A stretch of DNA of 46,773 bases from positions 1 to 46,773 of IMG/VR virus record IMGVR_UViG_3300030060_002220; one strand, given 5' to 3'. Origin of the DNA: a virus. Shown here piece after piece: positions 17,836 through 26,621 of the stretch. The translations under genes were made by a program, and so were the position numbers. Every line of letters begins with the position of its first letter. Within the stretch, counting starts at the first letter, position 1. The notes below the pieces were generated by a model. The model saw nothing but the letters and a program-made list of their open reading frames with translations. It ran no database searches and was not told the origin of the DNA.

Positions 17836-18276
17836 CTATTCTAATTCATTTTCTATAAAGTCAGCTAAAGTATTTATATCTGTATCAGATAAGATACTAG
17901 CTTGACTCCACATTGTAGAACTCATTCCTCCTCTGGTTTCTTTGTTCCTATACTGTGTTAATGCTTCAATAATGTAAGCCTCGTTTTTACCAACTAAAGA
18001 TGGAAAAGCTCCTACTCCTTGTCCATTTTGTCCATGACATGCAGCACAACCACCCCATAAGCCTCGAATATTTGAGTAAGGGTCAGCTGCTGCTTGTTCA
18101 TTTTTTTCCTTTAGTTGTTCTAATAAAGACCCATGTTCTTTAATATAATTAGTGTAACACTCATCATAACATCCATGTACTCTACTATGTCCCTTGTACT
18201 CAAGATTAGTTGACACATAGTAAATAATAGATACTAAGAATATTATAATTAATGTTGGAAATTTTAAATTGTTCAT
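17836..18276 (-). CDS. Membrane-anchored c-type cytochrome
   Basis: 146 residues. One N-terminal hydrophobic anchor (about 6-22, no obvious cleavage site), then a region with C36 and C40 (GCYDEC), a linker, and a class I cytochrome c domain (about 70-146). The heme motif is C77-A-A-C80-H81 followed by GQNGQGVGAFPSLVG. M118 or M122 is the likely sixth heme ligand, ahead of LSDTDINTLADFIE, a typical c5/c553-type ending. The heme domain should face the periplasm and need the host cytochrome c maturation system. It overlaps the upstream membrane gene by 4 nt (ATGA), inside the nrdA-nrdB operon. The electron partner is unknown. Confidence 0.88.
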   Translation of the reverse strand: MNNLKFPTLIIIFLVSIIYYVSTNLEYKGHSRVHGCYDECYTNYIKEHGSLLEQLKEKNEQAAADPYSNIRGLWGGCAACHGQNGQGVGAFPSLVGKNEAYIIEALTQYRNKETRGGMSSTMWSQASILSDTDINTLADFIENELE

Positions 18277-18668
18277 GCTTCTTTATCTAAGTTCCATTTA
18301 GCTCTTTTTTCGTAGTTAGGTTTAGATATTTTATTCCAAAACCTTTTTCTTTCTATATCACTTTTTAAATCTACATACCACCTATGTCCATCTCGTTCAG
18401 CATCTAAAAAGATTGCTCTTGTAAAAAGTAAAGGTATTATGACAGAGCAATGTATTGCAAAAGATAATATGCTATTATATCCATACCATCCTAAGTAATA
18501 AGTTGCTACTAATCCAAAAAAGAAAGACCATATTGTAAATAATATTAAAGTAAAATAGGCTTGAATAGATGGTTCAGGAATGTATTTTAATGGATTATAT
18601 CTATTATCCATAACTAACTTCCAACACTCATCAATCCAAAACATAAATTGTAATATTTTATTTTTCAT
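18273..18668 (-). CDS. Membrane protein coupled to the cytochrome c gene
   Basis: 131 residues. Two strong hydrophobic segments (about 38-60 and 65-88) separate a WIDECWKLV N-terminus from a basic tail containing DGHRWYVDL. It overlaps both the upstream 49-aa gene and the downstream cytochrome gene by 4 nt (ATGA each). Two-helix proteins beginning with a similar WID-type helix occur in other marine phages. Co-translation with the cytochrome makes a membrane partner plausible, but no heme-binding pattern proves it. Confidence 0.65.
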   Translation of the reverse strand: MKNKILQFMFWIDECWKLVMDNRYNPLKYIPEPSIQAYFTLILFTIWSFFFGLVATYYLGWYGYNSILSFAIHCSVIIPLLFTRAIFLDAERDGHRWYVDLKSDIERKRFWNKISKPNYEKRAKWNLDKEA

Positions 18669-18814
18669 CCTTGTCCTCTATATTTTTTAAAACTTCTACG
18701 AAAGTTTTTATTCATGGTAGAAGTTGCTAAATTTCTTCTACCTTGACTTGTTTTCTTACCTCTGACACCTGTAACCGGTGTGTGACTATTTGTTGTACTC
18801 CACTTAGCTGCCAT
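18665..18814 (-). CDS. 49-aa basic protein between nrdA and the membrane gene
   Basis: The ATG overlaps the nrdA stop (TAATG) and the TGA overlaps the next ATG, so the frame exactly fills the gap. The peptide is Arg/Lys-rich (MAAKWSTTNSHTPVTGVRGK, then RRSFKKYRGQG). Function unknown; possibly nucleic-acid binding from charge alone. Confidence 0.6.
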   Translation of the reverse strand: MAAKWSTTNSHTPVTGVRGKKTSQGRRNLATSTMNKNFRRSFKKYRGQG

Positions 18815-20703
18815 TATCCCTCACAACTTATACATTCAACCTCATCTAATTTAATACGAGGTACTTTAATATTTACATTTTCTGTAGACCTTGCAGCATT
18901 AGACCTAAAGTAATACAATGATTTTAACTTATGCATACCATACCAATGAACATCATTTATGTATTGTATGTATTCATTATGCACACCTTGGTCAGCTGTA
19001 GCACTTGGTAAATCAAAAAATAGATTTACACTCTGAGCCTGACATATAAACTCTTGTCGTTTATAAGCATGTTCTATAACCCATATCTGATTTATTTCAC
19101 TTGCTGTTTTAAATACTTCTTTTTCATTATCTGTAAAAATATCTATACTTTGTATTGAGCCTTCATTAGCAGATATTTCTTTCCATAGTTTTTCTCTCTT
19201 CTTTTTAGAAAGTTTCTTTCTGTTTATTGTTTTTTCTAAATATCTATTTTTAACTTGGTAAGTACCTGAGAGAGTTTTGTGTGTATATATGTTAGCACGA
19301 TATGGCTCAATCGAAGGAGATGTCCCACCACAAATAATACTAGAAGAGGCATTAGGAGCAACAGCGATAAGATGCACATTCCTAACATTACTAGAACCTG
19401 CATCAGGGCATGACCCACGCATGTCTGCCAAGTCTTGAGTTGCTTTAGTAGCTTTACTATTAATGTGTTTAAACAGTCTATAGTTAATTCCTGTTGCTTC
19501 CATACCCTCAAAAGGTACATTTTTAGATTGTAAGTAGGCATGAAAACCCATTGCTCCAAGACCGATTGACCTTTCTCTGTATGCTGAAAAGGCTGCTTTT
19601 TGATAACCCTCTTTTTCTTCTTTGATGTAGTTTGTAAATCTTTTGTAGTTGGCATTATATTCTCCTAGTTCTTCTATGTCTACAATGTTTTCTATAAAAT
19701 GTTGAATGACATTATCCAACATAGTTATTAAGTCTGATATAAAAAGTTTATTATCTTTCCACTCATCAAACTTTTCTAAATTTACACTAGACAAACAACA
19801 AACTGCTGTTCGTTCTTCATTAGTAGCCAGTGTTATTTCAGAACATAAATTACTTTGTTTTATTTCTAAGCCTAAATCTTTTTGACTTTTTGGCAAATGT
19901 TCATTACAAGTATCTATGTTTATTAAATATGGTTCTCCTGTTTCTGCTCTTGCATTTATAAGTTGCCACCATAAAGAACGAGCATTAATAGTCTTAACAG
20001 GTTTATTTGTTTTAGGGTCAATCAATCTCCAATCTTCATCATTTTTTATAGCTTTCAAAAAATCGTTAGTGATGTTTACACCATTATGTAAATTTAAACA
20101 TTTTCTATTTATGTCTCCACCTGATTCTTTTCTCATATTTAAAAACTCTTCTATCTCTGGGTGAGATATATCTAAATATGCAGCATAAGAACCTCTTCTT
20201 GTAACACCTTGGTTAAAGGCTAACATTTGTGAATCAACTACATGCATGAATGGTATGCAACCAGTAGACTTACTGCCATTAGAAGTAGATACCCCATTGC
20301 TACGCAAATCCCCCCAATATCCACCGATGCCTCCACCTGCACTTGCCAACCATATATTCTCGTCATAATGAGCAGACAAACCAACCCTACTGTCAGGTAC
20401 ATAATTAAGAAAACAGCTGATAGGTAAACCACGACTCGTTCCTCCATTACTAAGGATAGGAGTGCTAAACATGAACCAATGTAGGGAACTATAGTCATAC
20501 AGTCGTTGAGCCAATTCAAAATCGGTGTTATTTTTATATGTTGCTGCAAATACTGCAGCCCTTGCCAAAGCTTCTTGAGCATGTGTTTCCTCCTTCCAGA
20601 AATATCTATCTCTTAATGTATCTAAACTAAATTTATCTAGCTTAGACTCTCTATTATAATCTATTGTAATACCTAAGTATTCTTTTCTTCCAACTTTATC
20701 CAT
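18814..20703 (-). CDS. nrdA: Ribonucleotide reductase class I, large (catalytic) subunit
   Basis: 629 residues, shorter than E. coli NrdA (about 760), with no N-terminal ATP-cone. Visible features: C97 in SCFLNYV and C302 (redox pair), N285-L-C287-S-E289 (thiyl-radical Cys with its Asn and Glu), LYYFRS near 608 (the Tyr pair of the radical path) and C624/C627 at the C-terminus for re-reduction. The absence of an ATP-cone suggests weakened dATP feedback, a frequent phage trait. It reads from the minus-strand replication operon. Confidence 0.95.
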   Translation of the reverse strand: MDKVGRKEYLGITIDYNRESKLDKFSLDTLRDRYFWKEETHAQEALARAAVFAATYKNNTDFELAQRLYDYSSLHWFMFSTPILSNGGTSRGLPISCFLNYVPDSRVGLSAHYDENIWLASAGGGIGGYWGDLRSNGVSTSNGSKSTGCIPFMHVVDSQMLAFNQGVTRRGSYAAYLDISHPEIEEFLNMRKESGGDINRKCLNLHNGVNITNDFLKAIKNDEDWRLIDPKTNKPVKTINARSLWWQLINARAETGEPYLINIDTCNEHLPKSQKDLGLEIKQSNLCSEITLATNEERTAVCCLSSVNLEKFDEWKDNKLFISDLITMLDNVIQHFIENIVDIEELGEYNANYKRFTNYIKEEKEGYQKAAFSAYRERSIGLGAMGFHAYLQSKNVPFEGMEATGINYRLFKHINSKATKATQDLADMRGSCPDAGSSNVRNVHLIAVAPNASSSIICGGTSPSIEPYRANIYTHKTLSGTYQVKNRYLEKTINRKKLSKKKREKLWKEISANEGSIQSIDIFTDNEKEVFKTASEINQIWVIEHAYKRQEFICQAQSVNLFFDLPSATADQGVHNEYIQYINDVHWYGMHKLKSLYYFRSNAARSTENVNIKVPRIKLDEVECISCEG

Positions 20704-20707
20704 ATTA

Positions 20708-21007
20708 TTAATTTAAATAATTATTATCATCATCTCCTTTTAAAAATCTTTCTTCTTCATCATGCACATACAACATAATTATAGCATAGTGTAATATCTT
20801 CATTAGGTCTTTTCTATTCTTGCCATCTTTATTACCATATCGTTTAGCATACTTCATAATATTACCAATACAAAATCCCTCTCCATGTCCAGAGTCGATG
20901 ATAACATCAGTAGCTTGGTATTTATCTGTAGCATAGTGTTGTCCATAAGTATCATAAATATAATTTTTTAGTTCTTCTATTAACTCATTTTCATTAAACT
21001 TATACAT
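20708..21007 (-). CDS. DUF3310-type protein
   Basis: 99 residues with the DUF3310 pattern: YQATDVI, then GFCIGNIMKYAKRYGNKDGK, then DLMKILHYA. This family is widespread in phages next to nucleotide-metabolism genes and is sometimes labelled nucleotide kinase-like, without firm biochemical proof. It lies 4 nt upstream of nrdA. Confidence 0.75.
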   Translation of the reverse strand: MYKFNENELIEELKNYIYDTYGQHYATDKYQATDVIIDSGHGEGFCIGNIMKYAKRYGNKDGKNRKDLMKILHYAIIMLYVHDEEERFLKGDDDNNYLN

Positions 21008-21260
21008 TTAAACCTCCTACTATATCTTGTAATGTTATGCTAGGATTTTTCTTAACTTGTTTATAAAACCATCTTAGTGAATAGGCACTTAATATAAATC
21101 TGTTGTTAGCATATATGTGTGTTTGTTCTGGTAAAAACTCTTTTAAATTTTTCATAGTAATTTTATTAACATCTTCTCCATCTGGAACCATAGTTTTTAA
21201 CCACTCAATAAGTAGTTCTTTACTTCTTCTTCTTAATTGTTTAGCTTTTTTACCTCTCAT
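21000..21260 (-). CDS. Conserved small basic phage protein
   Basis: 86 residues, basic N-terminus (MRGKKAKQLRRRSKE), then TMKNLKEFLP and AYSLRWFYKQVKKNP. It overlaps both neighbours by 8-11 nt. Similar MRG-K-A-K-starting proteins occur in marine phage replication operons. Function unknown; the charge suggests DNA or RNA contact. Confidence 0.6.
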   Translation of the reverse strand: MRGKKAKQLRRRSKELLIEWLKTMVPDGEDVNKITMKNLKEFLPEQTHIYANNRFILSAYSLRWFYKQVKKNPSITLQDIVGGLNV

Positions 21261-22119
21261 ATTTTATCTCATCTACTTTTGGTGGATTAGGTGTGTCGGT
21301 AAAGTAAGTCAATCCTCTTGCATACTTAAACACTCGTAAACCTTGTCCATCATTTGCATCTTTATGACACTCAAACTTATGTCTGCAATAAGTACATTCT
21401 CTAGGTAATTTCATATTACCAGATACACCTTCAGGTATAGTATTATAACATAGGTCGGGGGGTGTGTCAAGGGCTATAACACTTTTAACATCTTTTATTT
21501 TCTTCTTAATATTTGGCTTGTCAAAATTAGAAGGTTGAAATAAAGCTAACTCTCCACTCTCTTTATTAAGAGCTAAGAAAGCACCCTTCTTTGTTCCTTC
21601 AGCTGACTCATATCCGGTAAGTTGTGCCATGTAGCCAAAGGTATCTTCTTCTGCTAATGTTCCATCTTTAAATTTTCTAAACCCATAACCAGATGCAGTT
21701 TTAACATCAACTACTTCGCCATCTATGATGCAATCCATGTGACCTTTAACACCACTAACCTCGATAGCTTTCTGTTCTCCCTCTACTTTATGACCAGATA
21801 GCTTTACTAAAAATAAAACAATCTCTTCTAATAAGTGTCCATATAAAAACTTTATAAAAACTGAGGGTGGTATTTTCTCTGGTTCTTTATCCGACTTTAT
21901 ATCAAACCAAAGTTGTCTAAGTGGTCTACCAATATTAGACATTCTTAAATTTGCATTACTACGAGGCTCTGGATTTGACCACTTTCGTAGTATGTCTTTC
22001 ATTGACTCTCCGAACTTGTCAATGTTCTCCTCTTTAATGTCTAATGAACCACCCTCGCCAAGGACAGAAAGTTTTTCATATATATCTTCTACTAATGTAT
22101 CTAGTGTTTTTTTACTCAT
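21250..22119 (-). CDS. PD-(D/E)XK exonuclease with C-terminal iron-sulfur-type cysteines
   Basis: 289 residues. The nuclease core is visible: E99 in HLLEE, D129 in GHMD, D138-V-K140 in VVDVKT and Q166 in YMAQLTGY, the RecB/Cas4-like arrangement. C224, C242, C245 and C251 form a C-xn-C-x2-C-x5-C pattern as in AddB/Cas4-type 4Fe-4S nucleases. In the operon it takes the place of the T7 gp6-type exonuclease and likely degrades host DNA, processes ends or supports recombination. It overlaps the next gene by 8 nt. Confidence 0.82.
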   Translation of the reverse strand: MSKKTLDTLVEDIYEKLSVLGEGGSLDIKEENIDKFGESMKDILRKWSNPEPRSNANLRMSNIGRPLRQLWFDIKSDKEPEKIPPSVFIKFLYGHLLEEIVLFLVKLSGHKVEGEQKAIEVSGVKGHMDCIIDGEVVDVKTASGYGFRKFKDGTLAEEDTFGYMAQLTGYESAEGTKKGAFLALNKESGELALFQPSNFDKPNIKKKIKDVKSVIALDTPPDLCYNTIPEGVSGNMKLPRECTYCRHKFECHKDANDGQGLRVFKYARGLTYFTDTPNPPKVDEIKYER

Positions 22120-22525
22120 CTTTTATTTCTTTATATGATTTTACAACATCAGTTGAAAATAACTTTAACAGATTTACAAGATACATACGACTTGCATTAT
22201 TGTCGCCACCTGCTACACTTCTAAAATAATCTAACTTAGAAACTATTTTCTTTAGTGTAGAAGTTTTAAATACTAATGTGCAATATTCATCTTTACCAAT
22301 ACAAAGATTATGAAACCAATAGTCTGATTCAGTTGCCATAATACCTGATGGTTTATTCCAACACTCATATTCAATAGCTATATTGCCTGTCTTTTGCCAA
22401 ATATCTCTTTCAGATTTAACTTCTATTTTAGCTTTAGAAAATATATCTGCTATCTTATCTTCTCTAATTTGACCATACTCTAAATCTATGTCAAACTTTT
22501 TTCTATCTTTCTTAGTGGGTTTCAC
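22112..22525 (-). CDS. Putative PD-(D/E)XK endonuclease / resolvase-like protein
   Basis: 137 residues. The start is GTG at 22525, supported by GGAGG 7 nt upstream; it overlaps the polymerase stop. The motif order DLEYGQIRED, IEVKSERDIW, GNIAIEYEC, PSGIMATESDYWF matches small nuclease-fold proteins of marine phages: an acidic residue, then E-V-K, then a conserved second beta-strand. By position it parallels T7 gp3 (Holliday-junction endonuclease I). The fold is inferred from motifs only. Confidence 0.65.
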   Translation of the reverse strand: MKPTKKDRKKFDIDLEYGQIREDKIADIFSKAKIEVKSERDIWQKTGNIAIEYECWNKPSGIMATESDYWFHNLCIGKDEYCTLVFKTSTLKKIVSKLDYFRSVAGGDNNASRMYLVNLLKLFSTDVVKSYKEIKDE

Positions 22526-24239
22526 TCCAATTACCTCCTACTTTGTACTCTCCATCCAGAGGACATCGTAAATTAAAATGTTTTCCTGACTCTACGATTG
22601 ACTTAACTGCCATATCTCCAAAGAAGTCAGCGTACTCTTCTTTTACTTCAACCTGCCATTCATCGTGTATGTTAGCAACAAATTTATAATCTATATTATT
22701 ACATGTTGCCCACTTGTCTGCTAATGTTAAAGCTTGTTTCATAACAATCGCACCTGCACCTTGTAGTAAACTATTTAAAGATGCATGTGCATTTCGTATA
22801 TATATCTTTCTACCATCTAAAGCCTTGAGATATTTCTTTGTTGCTGCTCTTTGAACTCTATCTCGAAGTGATTTAAATGATGGTTTATTAGCAAAGAAAT
22901 GTTTTCTAATTCTCGAACCATCTGCTTTGTTCCCTCCAACCACTTTGCCAAGTTTTTCATCTCCTGCTCCGTACATGAGGGCATAGATGAATGTTTTCGC
23001 CTGATTTCTTGATTTAAGTCCTGCAAGTTTTTGATTAGAGCTGTGTACATCTCCGTTGATAATTTCATTAATAAACTCCTCGTCATTCATGTAATGTGCT
23101 AACATTCTTATTTCAAGACCACTAGCATCAATACCTACTAATTTATACCCTTCGTCTACTATCCAACAAGCTCTACACTCTTCCCCATAGGGAGAAGCTA
23201 GACTAGGAACTTGAGCCATGTTAGGATTTCTGTGTGTCATTCTACCTGTTATAGTACCATTAGGAATAACAAAGCCATGCACTCTGTTATCCTCTTCAAC
23301 TGCTTCAATCCATGAATCAATTTGTGCTATTCGTTTTTGTAGTAATAAAAACTCTGCTATTAAACCTGCCTCATGGATATGAGTTATCTGAGATAAAGTT
23401 TTCTCATCAACTATAGGTTGATTGGTGGGAGTAAATCTTTCAGGTTTCCAACCCATCTCTATAAGATACTCTCCTATTTGTTTTCTTGAGCCTAAATTAA
23501 ATGGCTCTAGTTTTCTTCTCATAAATGGCTCAAAATCAGTATTGGCTAGGCATTTATCATACTCATCATCTGTTAGTCCCCTCTTTGATAGTGAGCCATC
23601 TTTTTTAATGTAAGGTTTAACTATTCTATCATCAACCCATCTAGGCTTGAATGTTTTATGAACCTCATCTTCTACACTCTGTAATCGTTCTCTTAACTGT
23701 GCAAGTAATAAGGTAGCTGATTTACTGTCAAATTTAAATCCATTTGTTTCTTGTTGATTCATTATTTTTACTACTTGATGCTCTAAGTCTACACTCTCTT
23801 TAGAAAATCCTCTAGATTCTATCTGTAATCTTTTATATACTAAAGTATTTAACTGTACATCTCTGACACAATAGGTAAGCATCTCAGTAGAGTAATTTTG
23901 ATAATCCTCAAACTCTATCTTGCGATATGATAATCTATAACCCCAATTATCTAGGCTATGTCCTCCCTCTCTTGTTGGGTTAAACAACCTAGATAATACT
24001 AAAGTATCTACCACATTGTCCGTAAGTTTAATATTACCAAACTTTTCAACCATAGGTATGTCAAACCCTAAAACATTATGACCTATCAACTGTTCAGCAC
24101 TTTGTAAAAACTTATACCCCTCTTCTAGTTTATCAGGAGGAAACTTATAAATTTTATTAGTGTCTATATCTTGTGCTACAATACACCATATCTTAGTAGC
24201 ATTTAGGTCGTCTGTTTCTATGTCAAATATTAATCTCAA
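22512..24239 (-). CDS. polA: Family-A DNA polymerase with 3'-5' exonuclease domain
   Basis: 575 residues. Exonuclease motifs: D6-I-E8-T, N55...D60 in GHNVLGFD, and Y123-C-V-R-D127. Polymerase motif A: D371-ASGLE376-IR; motif B: R411-NQAK415-TFIY419-ALMYG; motif C: H525-D526-E527. The residue equivalent to E. coli F762 is Tyr (Y419), as in T7. No 5'-3' exonuclease domain. The start is TTG at 24239, overlapping the helicase TGA, with AAGGAG upstream; no earlier in-frame ATG would keep the first exonuclease motif in place. It copies the genome with the upstream primase-helicase and SSB. Confidence 0.95.
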   Translation of the reverse strand: MRLIFDIETDDLNATKIWCIVAQDIDTNKIYKFPPDKLEEGYKFLQSAEQLIGHNVLGFDIPMVEKFGNIKLTDNVVDTLVLSRLFNPTREGGHSLDNWGYRLSYRKIEFEDYQNYSTEMLTYCVRDVQLNTLVYKRLQIESRGFSKESVDLEHQVVKIMNQQETNGFKFDSKSATLLLAQLRERLQSVEDEVHKTFKPRWVDDRIVKPYIKKDGSLSKRGLTDDEYDKCLANTDFEPFMRRKLEPFNLGSRKQIGEYLIEMGWKPERFTPTNQPIVDEKTLSQITHIHEAGLIAEFLLLQKRIAQIDSWIEAVEEDNRVHGFVIPNGTITGRMTHRNPNMAQVPSLASPYGEECRACWIVDEGYKLVGIDASGLEIRMLAHYMNDEEFINEIINGDVHSSNQKLAGLKSRNQAKTFIYALMYGAGDEKLGKVVGGNKADGSRIRKHFFANKPSFKSLRDRVQRAATKKYLKALDGRKIYIRNAHASLNSLLQGAGAIVMKQALTLADKWATCNNIDYKFVANIHDEWQVEVKEEYADFFGDMAVKSIVESGKHFNLRCPLDGEYKVGGNWSETH

Positions 24240-25903
24240 AATGCATCTCCTTGTTCAGATTTTAAATCGTCAAAATCATCTACAACTTCTGCTAACCTGC
24301 CGGTATCTCCATCATATAGTAAATGAGTAGCAAGTCCTACATCTCCTGTGTATCTTGATTTTAGTATTCTAACTTTTGTTGTTCTTGACTCTTCAGGGTC
24401 AGTAGCCTGTTGATTTCTTTCTAAAGCTATCACACAATCAGATAACTGTGCTATACTATTAGAACCTCTAAGATGTGATAAGCTAACTTGTATGCCATTC
24501 TCATGTCCTTTATTACCATCAACTCGTCTTAGATGAGATACTAATATTATACCTGCACCTGTTTCTTCAACCATACTTCTTAATCTAGTCATAATGTTGT
24601 CTATAGCTCGTCTTTCATCGCCCTCAGAGGTTGCACTAACTAACATGTGTAAGTGGTCTATTACTATCCATTTACAACCACAACCTACAATCATAAATCT
24701 AAGTTTAGAAAATATCTCATCTATATCTGTTGTGCCAAAGTGGGCATGAACCCATACTCTATTTTTATTATCGCCATCATATAGTATATCAAAAAACTTA
24801 TCTATATCTTCTGTACTAAATTGTTCTCTTATCTGGTCAATGTAAAGTCTAGCATTAGCTTCAATAGATATAATACCATCTATTGTTCTTCGCCAATCTT
24901 CCTCTAAAGCTATAACACCTACATTGTCTTTTGTATTTTTTATCAAGTGATGCTCTAACTCTCTTGTGACACTTGACTTACCTAGTCCTGTGCCACCTGT
25001 TAAAGTCACTAACTCTCCTTGTCTAAGTCCATATAACTTTTTATTTATTCCCTCCCAAGGATAAGGAACACTTTCTTTTCTTTCTCTGTTATGAAACTTA
25101 TCTCTAGTTTCAGATACATTTAAAACTCCTGTAGGAGTATATGTTTTTGCTGACCACCATGCCTCAACAAACTCTTTATGCTTATTATTTTTAAGCATAT
25201 CATTGGGGTCTTTCCACCCATTAGGCATTGTCATTATTTTACACTTGGCAGGTTTAAACAGTCTTGCAACTTTTACTGATGCTTCTTTACCTGCTTTATC
25301 ATTGTCAAAGGCAATAATAATATTTTCAAACTGCTCTAAAAATTCTAGGCTTTCTTTAACATCTTTTTCTGCACCTGCTGAACCTCTTTTAATTGATACT
25401 ACTGCCCACTTACTACCTAGTAATTCATAGGTCGCCATAGCATCACACTCACCTTCTGTTATGGTTATATACTTAGCCTGTTTAAACAGTTGCTGTCCAA
25501 ACAAACCTGTGTTTTCAAATGAGCCACTAAGATAAAATCTTTTGTCTTTTGAGTATCTAGTTTTAGTAGCACTTAGTTCGTGTCCATTATAGTAAGGATA
25601 GAAATGTTGAATAACATCTCCTGCCTTATCATGTAGTGCAGTCACACCATACTTCTGTGCTGTTGCCTTACTAATTCTCCTATCGGTCAAGTCTGCAAAT
25701 GTTCCTTGACCAACAGGATTATCGTAAGAAGATTTTTTTGTAGTAGTTTCCATTACACTTTCCCCATTAAATAATTTATTATAATCAGGCATAAACTCGC
25801 CACAACTAAAACACTTAGCTGAACCATCAGTATTAATACCAACTGCATCGCTAGAATTACATAGTGGGCAAGGTTGATGCACCTTGTCAAATCCATTATT
25901 CAT
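24236..25903 (-). CDS. Primase-helicase (T7 gp4-like)
   Basis: 555 residues. The start at 25903 is preferred because GGAGGGTGGC lies directly before it; the in-frame ATG at 25915 has no SD. N-terminal zinc finger C12-x2-C15...C31-x2-C34, TOPRIM primase (EGECDAM and FDNDKAG), then a RecA-type DnaB-family helicase: Walker A GGTGLGKSS, Walker B IVIDHLHML, and ILVSHLRRVDG with a later SLSHLRGSNSIAQLSD (sensor and arginine-finger region). It unwinds DNA and lays primers at the fork. The stop overlaps the polymerase TTG start. Confidence 0.95.
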   Translation of the reverse strand: MNNGFDKVHQPCPLCNSSDAVGINTDGSAKCFSCGEFMPDYNKLFNGESVMETTTKKSSYDNPVGQGTFADLTDRRISKATAQKYGVTALHDKAGDVIQHFYPYYNGHELSATKTRYSKDKRFYLSGSFENTGLFGQQLFKQAKYITITEGECDAMATYELLGSKWAVVSIKRGSAGAEKDVKESLEFLEQFENIIIAFDNDKAGKEASVKVARLFKPAKCKIMTMPNGWKDPNDMLKNNKHKEFVEAWWSAKTYTPTGVLNVSETRDKFHNRERKESVPYPWEGINKKLYGLRQGELVTLTGGTGLGKSSVTRELEHHLIKNTKDNVGVIALEEDWRRTIDGIISIEANARLYIDQIREQFSTEDIDKFFDILYDGDNKNRVWVHAHFGTTDIDEIFSKLRFMIVGCGCKWIVIDHLHMLVSATSEGDERRAIDNIMTRLRSMVEETGAGIILVSHLRRVDGNKGHENGIQVSLSHLRGSNSIAQLSDCVIALERNQQATDPEESRTTKVRILKSRYTGDVGLATHLLYDGDTGRLAEVVDDFDDLKSEQGDAF

Positions 25904-25921
25904 GCCACCCTCCATAGTGGG

Positions 25922-26149
25922 TTAATTACTATTATTATCGTTATCTGATTGAGCATCAGCTTCTACTAATGCATCATCAGGTAATAAAGGTCTTAATTCT
26001 TCTTGTAGTTTATCGTTAGACTTTTGTAAACTAATTTGCATTTGATTGTTAAATGCCATCTGACTCACATAAGCCTGTATTTGTTGTCTTACCTTTTCAT
26101 CAGAAACATTTTCTGTATTGTAAGACTTACCATCAAAACTAATAATCAT
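25922..26149 (-). CDS. Small conserved phage protein (DUF6447-like)
   Basis: 75 residues: MIISFDGKSYNTENVSDE, then a helical Gln/Leu-rich stretch and an acidic Asp/Asn-rich end. The IxxDGKxYxxExLSDE start resembles the DUF6447 family common in marine phages (recognised from memory). It sits between SSB and primase-helicase, so a replication accessory role is possible. Confidence 0.55.
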   Translation of the reverse strand: MIISFDGKSYNTENVSDEKVRQQIQAYVSQMAFNNQMQISLQKSNDKLQEELRPLLPDDALVEADAQSDNDNNSN

Positions 26150-26151
26150 AA

Positions 26152-26559
26152 TTAAAACTCCTCGTTATCAGGGTCAGCTTCGCCAAACTCAATTAAGTTA
26201 TTAACTTTTACTGCAACTAACTCAGCAAAAGTTCCAAAGTCATTTGAGTAAGGTTTAAACTTTACTGTCACATCACTACCATTACCTACCAAAGTATCTA
26301 ATGTATTACCATCAGTATCAATTAACTTTGGTGCAGGATTAGTAGCACCATCTCTGTTTGCAACTCTTTTAGCAAACTTAAAAGTAGGTTCTTCGTATTT
26401 TTCAACACCTGATTTATCTTTAACTCTTGATAAACCAATGCTTTCTAAACGACCAGCTTCATCTTCATTTGTTGTCAAGTATATTAAATACTGACCGAAC
26501 TTATTCGGTGTAGACACACTTGCCCACAACGAACTTCCATTAGCATATTCTACTGCCAT
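26152..26559 (-). CDS. Single-stranded DNA-binding protein (gp2.5-like candidate)
   Basis: 135 residues, SD AGGAGG before ATG. Beta-rich with a central FKPYSNDFGTFAELVAVKV block, and a strongly acidic tail ending PDNEEF. An acidic tail closed by a terminal Phe is the feature by which T7 gp2.5 contacts polymerase and helicase. First gene of the replication operon, right after a strong promoter, as expected for an abundant SSB. The OB fold itself is inferred. Confidence 0.7.
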   Translation of the reverse strand: MAVEYANGSSLWASVSTPNKFGQYLIYLTTNEDEAGRLESIGLSRVKDKSGVEKYEEPTFKFAKRVANRDGATNPAPKLIDTDGNTLDTLVGNGSDVTVKFKPYSNDFGTFAELVAVKVNNLIEFGEADPDNEEF

Positions 26560-26592
26560 AATATAATCCTCCTATAGATTAAATTGTTGACC

Positions 26593-26621
26593 ATTATAAC
26601 ATTTTCAGATTGAAAAGTCAA
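26593..26621 (-). promoter_or_regulatory. Strong promoter of the replication operon
   Basis: On the minus strand TTGACT (26616-26621), 17-nt spacer ending in TGT, then TATAAT (26593-26598): five of six -35 matches, a perfect -10 and an extended TGn. The SSB ATG follows about 30 nt downstream. Confidence 0.85.
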
